Notes: generated by a model from the sequence alone, not told the origin. A stretch of DNA of 32,649 bases from Tepidanaerobacter sp. GT38 (GCF_021991635.1 NZ_JAFFJA010000014.1:1-32649), one strand, 5' to 3'. Numbered from the stretch's first letter, positions 24,207 to 32,111 are shown. Translations and numbers: made by a program.

Positions 24207-25145
24207 TTATACCAAGAAATTTTTACTTGTATTCTCTATAAACAAAGATAAAAGAATAACAAATCCAACTGTAGCTGTTTGCCAATATGATGATATTTCA
24301 AGAAGGTTCATTCCGTTTATAAGCAGTGTCATTATAATAGCTCCCATTACTGTGCGGGCAACTCCTCCCTCACCGCCGCCGAAAGGCGTTCCGCCGATTA
24401 ATGTAGCAGCTATAGAGTTTAGTGTAAAATCTGTTCCAATAAGGGCTTCTGCTGCATTTAATCTGGATATATACAGTAAGCCAGCGATAGCTGCTAATAA
24501 TCCATTTAAAGCAAAAACTGAAATAACCATTCGATCTGTGTTAACGCCAGCAAGGCGAGTAGCCTTTATATTGGAGCCAGTGGCATAAATATTTCTGCCA
24601 TAAGTTGTCTTGTAAGTCAAAAAACACAGCACGACAGTTATAAATATAACCTCAAATACCAGTACCGGTATTCCCATGATCTGACCACTGCCGAAAAAGC
24701 GGAATGCCTTATCAAAACCATATATCTGGGTTCCTCCCATATAAACATAGGCCAACCCGCGAGCAATCCAGTCCATTCCATATGTTGCTATAAAGGGAGT
24801 CAGACCTATTTTGGTTATCATAATTCCATTGATAGAACCGCATAGTAAGCCAATTAATAACCCTATTATTATCCCTAATATTATGCTTTGCGATTTTATT
24901 ATACTTGCTGCAATGCAAGATGATAGTGCTAAAACTGAACCTATTGACAGGTCAATGCCTTTCGTAACTATAGCTAATGTCATCCCATAGCTTACTATAA
25001 TCAGCAGGGAAGCTTGGCCTAAAACGTTAGCTATGTTAGTAAATGTTAAAAACGCAGGGCTTAGCAGAGACAGTGCAATTAAGAGAATAATCAATATCAT
25101 AAACCTAGCATATTTTAATAAAAATCGTATTGCATTATGCTTCAT
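24207..25145 (-). CDS. Ribose-type ABC transporter permease (second)
   Basis: A 312-residue membrane protein of the RbsC/BPD_transp_2 family with eight to ten hydrophobic helices. The EAA-like coupling loop appears as NALLAAIAGLLYISRL, and SIAATLIGGTPFGGGEGG is the conserved cytoplasmic loop. The start at 25145 is chosen because GGGAGGAG lies before it; the gene then overlaps the end of the first permease by 11 bases, indicating tight coupling. It differs clearly from the first permease, so the pore is probably a heterodimer rather than the homodimer usual for ribose importers. Confidence 0.9.
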   Translation of the reverse strand: MKHNAIRFLLKYARFMILIILLIALSLLSPAFLTFTNIANVLGQASLLIIVSYGMTLAIVTKGIDLSIGSVLALSSCIAASIIKSQSIILGIIIGLLIGLLCGSINGIMITKIGLTPFIATYGMDWIARGLAYVYMGGTQIYGFDKAFRFFGSGQIMGIPVLVFEVIFITVVLCFLTYKTTYGRNIYATGSNIKATRLAGVNTDRMVISVFALNGLLAAIAGLLYISRLNAAEALIGTDFTLNSIAATLIGGTPFGGGEGGVARTVMGAIIMTLLINGMNLLEISSYWQTATVGFVILLSLFIENTSKNFLV

Positions 25146-26109
25146 TGGCTGCTCCTCCCTTTTTAGCTTTGTATTTTTCATTTAAAACATCAAAAATGAT
25201 GATTAGTATTATGATAAACCCTACCAAAGTAAATTGTATTGGAGGAGTCAAACCTAACATATTTAATCCATTTCTCAAAGTTGCTATAATACATGCACCT
25301 ATAATTGTGCCTAAAACTCCGCCTCTACCGCCATCAAATGGCGTTCCGCCAATAAGCGTAGCAGCTATTGCATCAAATTCATACCCAGAACCGGCAATGG
25401 GATTAGCCGAATTCACTTTTGATACAAGCAATATTCCGGCAAAACCTGCCAAAAGACTGCTCAGTATATAAGTTTTAAATATCACCTTGCTTGTATCTAT
25501 ACCTGAATACCTCGCTACCTGTTCATTGCCGCCGACTGCATAAATATTACTTCCGAATTTTGTATTGTAACTCAGATATATTATAGCCAGCGCAATGGCC
25601 ATTGCTATTAATATACCTACCGGAACTCCGTATATCTGTCCATCGCCTAAAAATCTAAAACTGCTGTCAAATCCCGGTATCGTAGCCCCATTTGTTATAA
25701 CAAGTGCAAGGCTTTGGGCAATTCCCATATTTGAAAAAGTCACAATCCAGTAATCAAACTTCCTATAGCCGATTAAATAACCGTTGATAAACCCTATAAT
25801 AGAACCCACCGCCATACCTATACAAATTGCCAATGGAATGGATATACCTTTGTGAAGACATATGCCAGTGACCACACCTACAAGGGACATAGTAGAACCG
25901 ACAGACATATCGATTTTCCCCAAAAGAATAGCCAAAGTCATGCCTAGAGATACTACTATTAAGACTGAAGCCTGTTTTAGGATATTCATCATGTTCATAA
26001 AAGTTAAGAAATAATCAGCGGTTACACCGAAAAAGGCAATTATGATCACCAGACCATAAATTATTCCTGGTAGCTTTTTTAGCTGTTTGATAATTTTGGC
26101 ATATGTCAT
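25135..26109 (-). CDS. Ribose-type ABC transporter permease (first)
   Basis: A 324-residue RbsC-family permease with about eight to ten helices. It has ASVLIVVSLGMTLAILLGKIDMSVG near residue 45 (the part typical of sugar/cyclitol permeases) and AIAATLIGGTPFDGGRGG near 275. It overlaps the ATP-binding gene by four bases (ATGA) and the second permease by 11. GGAAGGGGAG provides the ribosome site. It works with the ATPase at 26106 and the lipoprotein at 27698 to import a sugar or cyclitol. Confidence 0.92.
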   Translation of the reverse strand: MTYAKIIKQLKKLPGIIYGLVIIIAFFGVTADYFLTFMNMMNILKQASVLIVVSLGMTLAILLGKIDMSVGSTMSLVGVVTGICLHKGISIPLAICIGMAVGSIIGFINGYLIGYRKFDYWIVTFSNMGIAQSLALVITNGATIPGFDSSFRFLGDGQIYGVPVGILIAMAIALAIIYLSYNTKFGSNIYAVGGNEQVARYSGIDTSKVIFKTYILSSLLAGFAGILLVSKVNSANPIAGSGYEFDAIAATLIGGTPFDGGRGGVLGTIIGACIIATLRNGLNMLGLTPPIQFTLVGFIIILIIIFDVLNEKYKAKKGGAANEA

Positions 26110-27623
26110 AAAGTATCTCCCCTTCCGATGGCAAAGTTCACAATCCGTTCTTGGCTTGCATTTTCATGACTGAACTCTGCAACTATTTTCCCTTGATACA
26201 TGACATATATTCTGTCGGAAAGGCCTATGACTTCAGGCAGGTCTGATGAAATCATCATAATCGCTTTTCCGCTTTTTGCCAGATCATTCATTAATTCGTA
26301 TATTTCGGCTTTTGCGCCTACATCAATACCTCTGGTGGGCTCATCAAATATAAGGACTTCGGAATCGGTTAGCAACCACTTAGCTAGAACTACCTTTTGC
26401 TGGTTTCCACCGCTTAAAGAGGCAACTACTACATTTTCATCAGGTGTAGCAATATTGAGTTTTGTAATGTATTTAGTTGCAATTTGCGATTCTACTTTAT
26501 TATTTAAAATTCCCTTAGGAAAAACTTTTCTTAGACTGGCCTGAACTACATTTTGTTTGAGCAACATCTTTGTAATGAGGCCCTCGTCTCGCCTGTCTTC
26601 AGGTAACAGACCCATTTTATTTTGAACTGCCTGACTGGGCATGTGATGTTTTACTTTCTTGCCGTTTATTAATATTTCTCCGGCATCATATTTATCTTCG
26701 CCAAATATAGCCTTGGCCACTTCGGTCCTTCCGGCACCTACTAGGCCATAGAAACCAACAATTTCACCTCGGCGAACTGAAAAGTTAACATCCTTAAATT
26801 TGCCTCGGGAGCTTAAATTGCAAACTTTTAATGCTTCCGGCCCAGGTTCATTGTAATCCCGTTTATACAAATTGGTAATTTCGCGCCCTACCATCATCCT
26901 TATCAGTTCTGATGGAGGAGTCTCTTTTACGGGCACAGTGCCTATATACTTGCCATCTCTAAGGACTGTTACTCTATCGCCTATTACCTGAATTTCTTCC
27001 ATTCGGTGAGAAATATATATTATACTGATGCCCATGCTTTTGTACTTTCTTATTATTGAAAAAAGCTTGTCTATTTCACCTTTTGTCAATGTGGCTGTAG
27101 GTTCGTCCATTATTAATATCTTTAAGTTGGCAAGGGAAAGGGCTTTAGCTATTTCCACCATTTGTTTTTGCGCTATCCCTAAGTCTTTTACTAAAATACG
27201 GCTATCCAAATCTATGCCAACGGTTTTTAACAGTTCATTGCACTTTGAATACATTGTCGCTTTATCTAATACTTTTACTCCTAATGGCCCTCGTTTTGTG
27301 GGCTCTTTGCCTAAAAAAATGTTTTGTGCTATATCTCTATGCGGCAACAGGTTAAATTCCTGATGAATAATACCTATGCCCAAATTTTCCGCATCATTGA
27401 CTGAATTTATTTCAACTTCTTTACCATCTAAAAAAATCTTTCCACTGTCCTTTTTATATACTCCGCTTAATATTTTCATCAATGTAGATTTTCCAGCACC
27501 GTTTTCTCCAAGTAAAACGTGGACTTCACCTTTTCTTACATCCAAGCTGACATTGTCTAGTGCTTTAACACCAGGAAATTGTTTGCTTATTCCTTTTAAT
27601 TGCAGTATTATTTGATCGCTCAT
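26106..27623 (-). CDS. Sugar ABC transporter ATP-binding protein (two ATPase domains)
   Basis: A 505-residue RbsA/MglA-type protein with two fused nucleotide-binding domains. Domain 1 has Walker A GENGAGKS at 39-46 and Walker B LIMDEPTATLT near 165; its signature region LGIAQKQMVEIAKAL is atypical, as usual in this family. Domain 2 has a degenerate Walker A (GLVGAGRTEV), a full signature LSGGNQQK near 405 and LIFDEPTRGIDVG. Such proteins serve monosaccharide and inositol importers. AGGAGTG is placed before the ATG. A long hairpin separates it from the binding-protein gene, which probably allows the binding protein to be made in excess. Confidence 0.94.
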   Translation of the reverse strand: MSDQIILQLKGISKQFPGVKALDNVSLDVRKGEVHVLLGENGAGKSTLMKILSGVYKKDSGKIFLDGKEVEINSVNDAENLGIGIIHQEFNLLPHRDIAQNIFLGKEPTKRGPLGVKVLDKATMYSKCNELLKTVGIDLDSRILVKDLGIAQKQMVEIAKALSLANLKILIMDEPTATLTKGEIDKLFSIIRKYKSMGISIIYISHRMEEIQVIGDRVTVLRDGKYIGTVPVKETPPSELIRMMVGREITNLYKRDYNEPGPEALKVCNLSSRGKFKDVNFSVRRGEIVGFYGLVGAGRTEVAKAIFGEDKYDAGEILINGKKVKHHMPSQAVQNKMGLLPEDRRDEGLITKMLLKQNVVQASLRKVFPKGILNNKVESQIATKYITKLNIATPDENVVVASLSGGNQQKVVLAKWLLTDSEVLIFDEPTRGIDVGAKAEIYELMNDLAKSGKAIMMISSDLPEVIGLSDRIYVMYQGKIVAEFSHENASQERIVNFAIGRGDTL

Positions 27624-27647
27624 GTGCTACACTCCTAAGTATATTTG

Positions 27648-27689
27648 TTCATTTGAGGTATTGCCTGTATAAGCAATACCTCAAATGAA
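27648..27689 (-). other. 17-bp intercistronic hairpin between binding-protein and ATPase genes
   Basis: TTCATTTGAGGTATTGC (27648-27664) and its perfect complement (27673-27689) with an eight-base loop. It begins eight bases after the binding-protein stop and is not followed by a T-run. This is the classic place for a hairpin that stabilises the upstream message or causes partial termination. Confidence 0.78.
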
Positions 27690-27697
27690 AACTTTGC

Positions 27698-28660
27698 TTA
27701 CTTTAAGAATTCGTCCACATTAGATTCGTCAACTATTGTAGTATCAATTACAATGCGATCGTCTACTGGCTCATTGTTTAAAACCTTCACTGCGGCTTCA
27801 ACACCAACATATCCCTGTTCAAAACCCCTCTTGTCACAGGTCAAGGTCATTTTTCCTTCTTTTATAGCTTCTAGTGCATCTTGATTTGCGTCAAGTCCTG
27901 CTATTATGATTTTGCCAGTCAGGCCAGCTTGATCCACAGCTTCAACAGCACCCATTGCCATTTCATCGTTGGAAGCAAAAATAGCATTGACATCAGGATG
28001 TGCCTGCAACAGGTTTTGGGTTACCTGCATGGCTTCTGCTCTATTCCAGTTAGCCGTTTGTGAAGCAACAATCTCTATACCTTCATATTTAGCAAATGTA
28101 TCAACCGCACCCTGTTTCAAATCTATGGCACTTTGGGCACCGGCTTTTCCTTCTAAAATTATAACTTTGCCTTTTTGGCCTAATTTTTCTGCAACGGCTT
28201 CTGCAACTTTAGATGCGGCGTCATAGTTCTCAACAGCTACAAATGTTTCTGTCACGCCGCCACCTACTTTAGTATTAACGTTGATAACAGGAATTCCAGC
28301 TTGGTTGGCTTTTTCTACTGCCGGAATAATACCTTGAGAGTCTGCCGGAATGAGAACTATAGCATCTGCTTGTTTTGTTATGGCATCCTCAACTTGCCTT
28401 ATCTGCTCTTCGTTGTTATCAGCCTTTAGCGGAGCTAAAACTGTTAACTCCACACCATACTCTTTAGCAGCTGCTTCGGCACCTTCTTTTACAGCAAGCC
28501 ACATAGGATTAACAAGATTTTTTACAATTAGCGTTATCTTATAAGAATTTGTTTCTTCTTGAGATGTTTCCTGTGTCGGCTGGCTATTTTGAGAACCACC
28601 GCCACAACCTGCTAGTATTACAAGACAAAGTGCTAAAACTAATGTTAATATCTTTTTCAC
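27698..28660 (-). CDS. Sugar/cyclitol ABC transporter substrate-binding lipoprotein
   Basis: A 320-residue extracytoplasmic binding protein of the ribose/galactose type (Peripla_BP_4). The signal peptide ends in the lipobox LAGC with Cys19, followed by a Gly/Ser/Gln/Thr-rich linker (~20-40). The two-lobed domain starts YKITLIVKNLVNPMW, with VLIPADSQGI and IFASNDEMAMGAVEAV, IIAGLDANQDAL as typical ligand-cleft and hinge strands. The start is GTG with GGGAGG upstream. It is the first gene of the importer operon and lies just downstream of the paired GTATAC operators. The ligand could be a pentose, hexose or inositol; sequence alone does not tell. Confidence 0.92.
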   Translation of the reverse strand: MKKILTLVLALCLVILAGCGGGSQNSQPTQETSQEETNSYKITLIVKNLVNPMWLAVKEGAEAAAKEYGVELTVLAPLKADNNEEQIRQVEDAITKQADAIVLIPADSQGIIPAVEKANQAGIPVINVNTKVGGGVTETFVAVENYDAASKVAEAVAEKLGQKGKVIILEGKAGAQSAIDLKQGAVDTFAKYEGIEIVASQTANWNRAEAMQVTQNLLQAHPDVNAIFASNDEMAMGAVEAVDQAGLTGKIIIAGLDANQDALEAIKEGKMTLTCDKRGFEQGYVGVEAAVKVLNNEPVDDRIVIDTTIVDESNVDEFLK

Positions 28661-28736
28661 TTTTTTTACCTCCCTTAATGTTTTGAAAAAAGCAAGGTTG
28701 GATTTAATTGCAGGCTAAAAATACCCCCTTTCGTAG

Positions 28737-28753
28737 GTATACTTTTGGTATAC
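28737..28753. promoter_or_regulatory. Tandem GntR-type operator before the binding-protein gene
   Basis: Two GTATAC cores (28737-28742 and 28748-28753) exactly 11 bp apart, each preceded by G or TTG, as at 24158/24169. On the minus strand a TTGTCT...TATACC promoter-like pair with an 18-base spacer would overlap them, though that promoter is uncertain. Confidence 0.7.
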
Positions 28754-28799
28754 AATTTGAGACAATAAAATAATATTGGTTTTGTCATAGATACTTACA

Positions 28800-29474
28800 T
28801 TAGTTTGGAAAGTTATATTTTTTTAAATGGTAGTTTTTACTATCCAATATATGTTCTCGCATTTTGCTTTCTGCTAAAACAGCGTCTTTTTGTTTAATAG
28901 CATTAATAATGCTTTTATGGTGCACTGCTGTCGTTCTTGCCCTAACCTTGTCCTTTTTTATGGTATTAGTAATTCTTTCAATTTGATCATTTATGTTTTT
29001 TATCATAGCTTTTAATCTGCTATTGCGACAACCTTCTACAATACATTTATGAAAAGCTACGTCATATTTTACTAATTCTTCTATATTATCTCGTTTTAGT
29101 GCAATTTCTATATGTTCATACAATTTATCAAGCTCTTCTATTTCAGATTGAGTGGCATGTAGAGTAAACATCCTCGTTGCTAGGCCTTCCAGGACTTCAC
29201 GAAGATCATATACTTCTATTATGTCTTCATAACTTATGCCGGAAACAAAGGCTCCCTTGCCTGGTATAAATTCAACTAAACCTTCACTTCCTAATTGATG
29301 CAGGGCTTCTCTAACAGGGGTGCGGCTAACATTAAGGGCTTTGCACAATTCCCTTTCAATCAGAAAAGTTCCTGATGGTAATTTGTTGTTTAGTATATCT
29401 TGCTTTATTGCATTATAAGCCATTTCCTTTTTGGTAATATTTCGTGAATTTTTGGGATCAATTAATGGACTCAT
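28800..29474 (-). CDS. GntR-family regulator with FCD ligand-binding domain
   Basis: A 224-residue transcription factor. The N-terminal winged helix (~15-80) includes LIERELCKALNVSRTPVREALHQL, the GntR recognition region. The C-terminal all-helical FCD domain shows the metal/ligand residues Asp and His in DVAFHK, and further His in VHHKSI. The start at 29474 (MSPLID) has AAAGGA eight bases ahead; longer readings lack a ribosome site and would place the operator at 29515 inside the coding region. It is the natural controller of the importer and enzyme operons, binding GGTATACC-type sites; inducer likely a sugar acid, as usual for FCD proteins. Confidence 0.9.
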   Translation of the reverse strand: MSPLIDPKNSRNITKKEMAYNAIKQDILNNKLPSGTFLIERELCKALNVSRTPVREALHQLGSEGLVEFIPGKGAFVSGISYEDIIEVYDLREVLEGLATRMFTLHATQSEIEELDKLYEHIEIALKRDNIEELVKYDVAFHKCIVEGCRNSRLKAMIKNINDQIERITNTIKKDKVRARTTAVHHKSIINAIKQKDAVLAESKMREHILDSKNYHLKKYNFPN

Positions 29475-29505
29475 TATTCTAATCCTTTCAAAAAAAATGC
29501 CTTTT

Positions 29506-29524
29506 GTATTCATTTGGTATACCA
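29506..29524. promoter_or_regulatory. Operator at the GntR gene (autoregulation)
   Basis: A perfect palindrome, TGGTATACCA (29515-29524), with a degenerate core GTATTC (29506-29511) 11 bp away on the side of the gene. The spacing is the same as at the two target promoters. Confidence 0.65.
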
Positions 29525-29633
29525 CATATATTTATATTCGATATAAAATTTTTAATTCCTTCTTAAAAGAAAAAAATTTTTATTTGCGTTATTTTGAAAT
29601 AAATCGACTTTTGGAGACTTGGCTATAAACTGT

Positions 29634-29662
29634 TTGTCAAACCTTTTGTTGTTATGTATAAT
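29634..29662 (+). promoter_or_regulatory. Promoter of the ECF-S/AIR-synthase-like operon
   Basis: TTGTCA (29634-29639), 17 bases, TATAAT (29657-29662). The leader of about 80 bases before the start codon shows no riboswitch class I recognise. Confidence 0.83.
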
Positions 29663-29749
29663 ACCATTAGGAAACTACTTTCTGTTTAATTTTTTAAAAA
29701 GAGCCTAGCGTTTCAGTGAGATTAATTTAAAAAACGGAGGAATTAATAA

Positions 29750-30238
29750 ATGGATAAGCGGATTAGAGAGCTGGCGCTTATGGGGCTTTTATCTGCATTG
29801 TTAGTTATAGCTACAGTTATGCTTCGCTTCCCAGTTCCCACTTTTAATCTATACTTTAATCTAGGGGAAGCGATAATTTATTTAACTGCTCTGCTATATG
29901 GTCCTATCCCCGGGGCCTTAATAGGCGGCGTTGGTTCAGCTCTGGCTGATATTATTGGGGGATACCCCGTATGGGCACCAATAACTTTTATAATCAAGGG
30001 CTTAGAGGGATACATTGTAGGAAGTTTGGCAAATAAAAATAGATACATTGCCGTCATGTCGGGCGCTATTATCATGATGGCAGGTTATGCTTTAGCTGCG
30101 GGGATTTTGTACGGAATTGGAGCTGTGCCAATTGAGCTTGCCGGAGATTTTGTACAGGTATCGGCAGGGGCAGTTATTTCTTTGTTTTTGCACAGCAGAC
30201 TTAAACGTATTTTTATAAATGACGAAGATAGATTTTGA
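29750..30238 (+). CDS. ECF transporter S component (COG4720-like)
   Basis: A 162-residue membrane protein with five to six helices. It has the RELALMGLLSALLVIATVML start and NLGEAIIYLTALLYGPIPGALIGG, with the Arg/Asn and small-residue helix packing typical of substrate-capture subunits of energy-coupling-factor vitamin importers. It probably relies on EcfAAT encoded elsewhere. Substrate unknown; related subunits take up thiamine precursors, riboflavin or similar heterocycles. ACGGAGG lies ahead of the ATG. The next gene, of the AIR synthase family, starts 10 bases after its stop, so the two are probably functionally linked. Confidence 0.82.
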   Translation: MDKRIRELALMGLLSALLVIATVMLRFPVPTFNLYFNLGEAIIYLTALLYGPIPGALIGGVGSALADIIGGYPVWAPITFIIKGLEGYIVGSLANKNRYIAVMSGAIIMMAGYALAAGILYGIGAVPIELAGDFVQVSAGAVISLFLHSRLKRIFINDEDRF

Positions 30239-30248
30239 GGTGATTTAT

Positions 30249-31241
30249 GTGTTTAGCGCAGGCAAGGTACCTCCAGATATTTTAAGGAAAAGCGTATATC
30301 CATTCACTGGCAAGCAAAGAAGGGAAGTGTTGGTTCACTCAGGTCTTGGCGAAGATTCAAGTATCATAGACTTCGGCAACAAAGTTGCGGTGCTTTCAAC
30401 TGATCCCATTACGGGTGCTGATATTCACAGCAGCCATCTTGCAGTTTACGTGTCCTGTAATGATATTGCGGCCTGCGGGGCTGAACCTATTGGAATTCTC
30501 GTCACATTGCTTTTACCCTTAAGTTCTGATGAGCGTTTATTAAAAGAATTAATGCAGGGTATTCACGAAACGGCCAGCAAAATCGGTATCGAAGTACTGG
30601 GAGGGCACAGTGAAATTACACCAGCAGTTGTAAAACCCATTATTTCCGCTACGGCCATAGGTATTGTAGACAAAGACAAATTTGTAACATCCTCGGGTGC
30701 CAAGCCCGGTGATGATATAATAGTAACAAAATCCCTAGGCCTTGAAGGTTCTGCTATCCTTGCAACTGATTTTGAAGAATTTCTTAAGGGCAAGGTTGCA
30801 GAGAAAACTATTAAAACTGCTCAGAGCTTTATAGACAGAATAAGTGTCATAGATGAAGGAATAATTGCCGCCAAAATCGGCGTCTCGGCTATGCACGATA
30901 TTACAGAAGGCGGATTGTTAGGGGCCTGCTCCGAAATTGCTGAAGCTTCCGATGTAGGAGTGGAAATTCACCAGGATTTGTTGCCTATATTACCTGAAAC
31001 CAGAGATATTTGCCAAGCCTTTGGTATCAATCCCCTTGGTCTTATTTCCAGTGGTTCAATGCTTATATGCACACCAAAAGGTAATGAAGTAGTAAATGCT
31101 CTCAAATCCCATAATATCCCGGCTACTATAATCGGTAAAATCACTTCAAGCGGAAAATATATTATTACATCTGGCAGCAAAAAGCCACTCGTTCCCCTGG
31201 AAAGGGATGAGTTAATAAGAGTCATTGAGAAATTTAAATAA
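30249..31241 (+). CDS. AIR-synthase-family protein (HypE/ThiL-like)
   Basis: A 330-residue protein of the PurM/HypE/SelD/ThiL ATP-binding superfamily. It has the N-terminal GKVPPDILRKSVYPF, SGLGEDSSIIDFGN and VLSTDPITGADIHSSHLAVYVSCNDIAACGAEP (nucleotide/Mg site with Asp residues), then GGHSEITPAV and MHDITEGGLLGA in the second half. It lacks the Cys tail of HypE, so it is not the hydrogenase maturation enzyme. The GTG start at 30249 is placed five bases from GAGGTGA; a reading from an ATG at 30219 would overlap the upstream gene. Coupling to an ECF S component suggests ATP-dependent modification of an imported vitamin-like compound. Confidence 0.82.
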   Translation: MFSAGKVPPDILRKSVYPFTGKQRREVLVHSGLGEDSSIIDFGNKVAVLSTDPITGADIHSSHLAVYVSCNDIAACGAEPIGILVTLLLPLSSDERLLKELMQGIHETASKIGIEVLGGHSEITPAVVKPIISATAIGIVDKDKFVTSSGAKPGDDIIVTKSLGLEGSAILATDFEEFLKGKVAEKTIKTAQSFIDRISVIDEGIIAAKIGVSAMHDITEGGLLGACSEIAEASDVGVEIHQDLLPILPETRDICQAFGINPLGLISSGSMLICTPKGNEVVNALKSHNIPATIIGKITSSGKYIITSGSKKPLVPLERDELIRVIEKFK

Positions 31242-31266
31242 ATGCCTAATATCAGTACAAAGTTTT

Positions 31267-31296
31267 TTGTATAAAATTTTCAATAATGGATATAAT
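31267..31296 (+). promoter_or_regulatory. Probable promoter of the small orphan gene
   Basis: TTGTAT (31267-31272), 18 bases, TATAAT (31291-31296). Confidence 0.6.
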
Positions 31297-31328
31297 GTGG
31301 ATATAACCTTCTCAAGGGGGACGAGTTT

Positions 31329-31520
31329 ATGGGGGAAATAGACATTTTCGCCCAGCTTTCAGATATGAAAATGGTTGATTACAAGAACACTTTGGCTATA
31401 GTAAGTCTCATAGAAGTTCTCAAAGAAAAAGGAATAATAGGAGAAAACGATGTAGGTCTTAAAGCAAAAGCACTAGATTCTTTGATAGAACATAAAATCA
31501 AATCACTTAAAAGGATATAA
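31329..31520 (+). CDS. Small hypothetical protein
   Basis: A 63-residue soluble protein that I do not recognise. It is helical and charged: an N-terminal acidic stretch, a VSLIEVLKEKGIIGENDVG helix-turn-helix-like middle, and a Lys-rich end. AAGGGGGA is placed before the ATG, a promoter lies upstream and a strong terminator lies after it, so it is very likely real. It stands alone between the AIR-synthase-like gene and the convergent Nudix-like gene. Confidence 0.7.
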   Translation: MGEIDIFAQLSDMKMVDYKNTLAIVSLIEVLKEKGIIGENDVGLKAKALDSLIEHKIKSLKRI

Positions 31521-31549
31521 AAAAAGCAGCGTTAAGCTGCTTTTTTACA
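31519..31549. terminator. Bidirectional terminator between small orphan and Nudix-like genes
   Basis: AAAAAAGCAGC/GCTGCTTTTTT with a short loop. It has an A-run on one side and a T-run on the other, so it can end transcription from both directions. Confidence 0.9.
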
Positions 31550-31982
31550 CTATAACTTCATCTCGCTCTTTATGATACTCTAAATATCTTTTATATGACA
31601 TCCTTACAAGAGATTTATCTTGACTATATGTGATTTTCTCCAATGCTTCTTCTATAGGATAAAAACCGCCTTCTGAAAAATTTAAGTCTGCATTGGGACT
31701 GCAATTATCGCTGAAAGCTTCCATCAAGAACCATGTTATTTGATTGCATACCGGTCTTTGCCGGGTAACAGAATAAAATTCATAACAGGTTTCTCCTACA
31801 CAGGATACTATCCGAGCATCAACTCCCGCTTCTATCTTTACCCTCTCTATAGCCGTTTCTTGAGCAAGATAACCAGGCCTGATAACTCCTTTTGGCAGTA
31901 CCCATTCAGACTTTTCATTTTTAAGTATTAGCACACGATCCTCAAAGAAAACAACACCGCCCGAACATACTCTTGTAAGCAT
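31545..31982 (-). CDS. Nudix-fold protein with degenerate Nudix box
   Basis: A 145-residue protein with the Nudix fold: VVFFEDRVLILKNEKSEWVLPKG is the usual N-terminal strand-strand-loop. The Nudix box is not canonical. Counting from PKG, the expected Glu at box position 7 is Tyr, the RE pair is ER and the first Glu of EE is Ile (AIERVKIEAGV). Only the last Glu and the Gly are kept. It may therefore be a binding protein or an enzyme with altered chemistry. AAGGAGG lies six bases before the ATG. A hairpin is possible in its leader at 32006-32040. Confidence 0.82.
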   Translation of the reverse strand: MLTRVCSGGVVFFEDRVLILKNEKSEWVLPKGVIRPGYLAQETAIERVKIEAGVDARIVSCVGETCYEFYSVTRQRPVCNQITWFLMEAFSDNCSPNADLNFSEGGFYPIEEALEKITYSQDKSLVRMSYKRYLEYHKERDEVIV

Positions 31983-32005
31983 GACATGCCTCCTTATTTT
32001 TTCTT

Positions 32006-32040
32006 GCCCTTCCCTCCATAGTTTATATGGGAAATAGGGC
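32006..32040. other. Imperfect hairpin in the Nudix-like gene leader
   Basis: GCCCT (32006-32010) and AGGGC (32036-32040) with an inner CCC/GGG and a bulge. On the plus strand it is followed by TCTTTTT, but no plus-strand gene lies just before it, so its role is unclear. Confidence 0.35.
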
Positions 32041-32111
32041 TCTTTTTAATAAAATATTTTATACAGTTAAAATTCGACATCACTTATTAAAATTCCTTCT
32101 GTATATTAAAA

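Noticed and set aside
29531-29547. TTTATATTCGATATAAA palindrome near the GntR gene
   Set aside because: Very AT-rich, occurs once, and no second copy is seen at the target promoters, unlike the GTATAC sites.
30249-31241. HypE hydrogenase maturation protein
   Set aside because: The conserved C-terminal Pro-Arg-Ile-Cys tail needed by HypE is absent and no other hyp genes are present.
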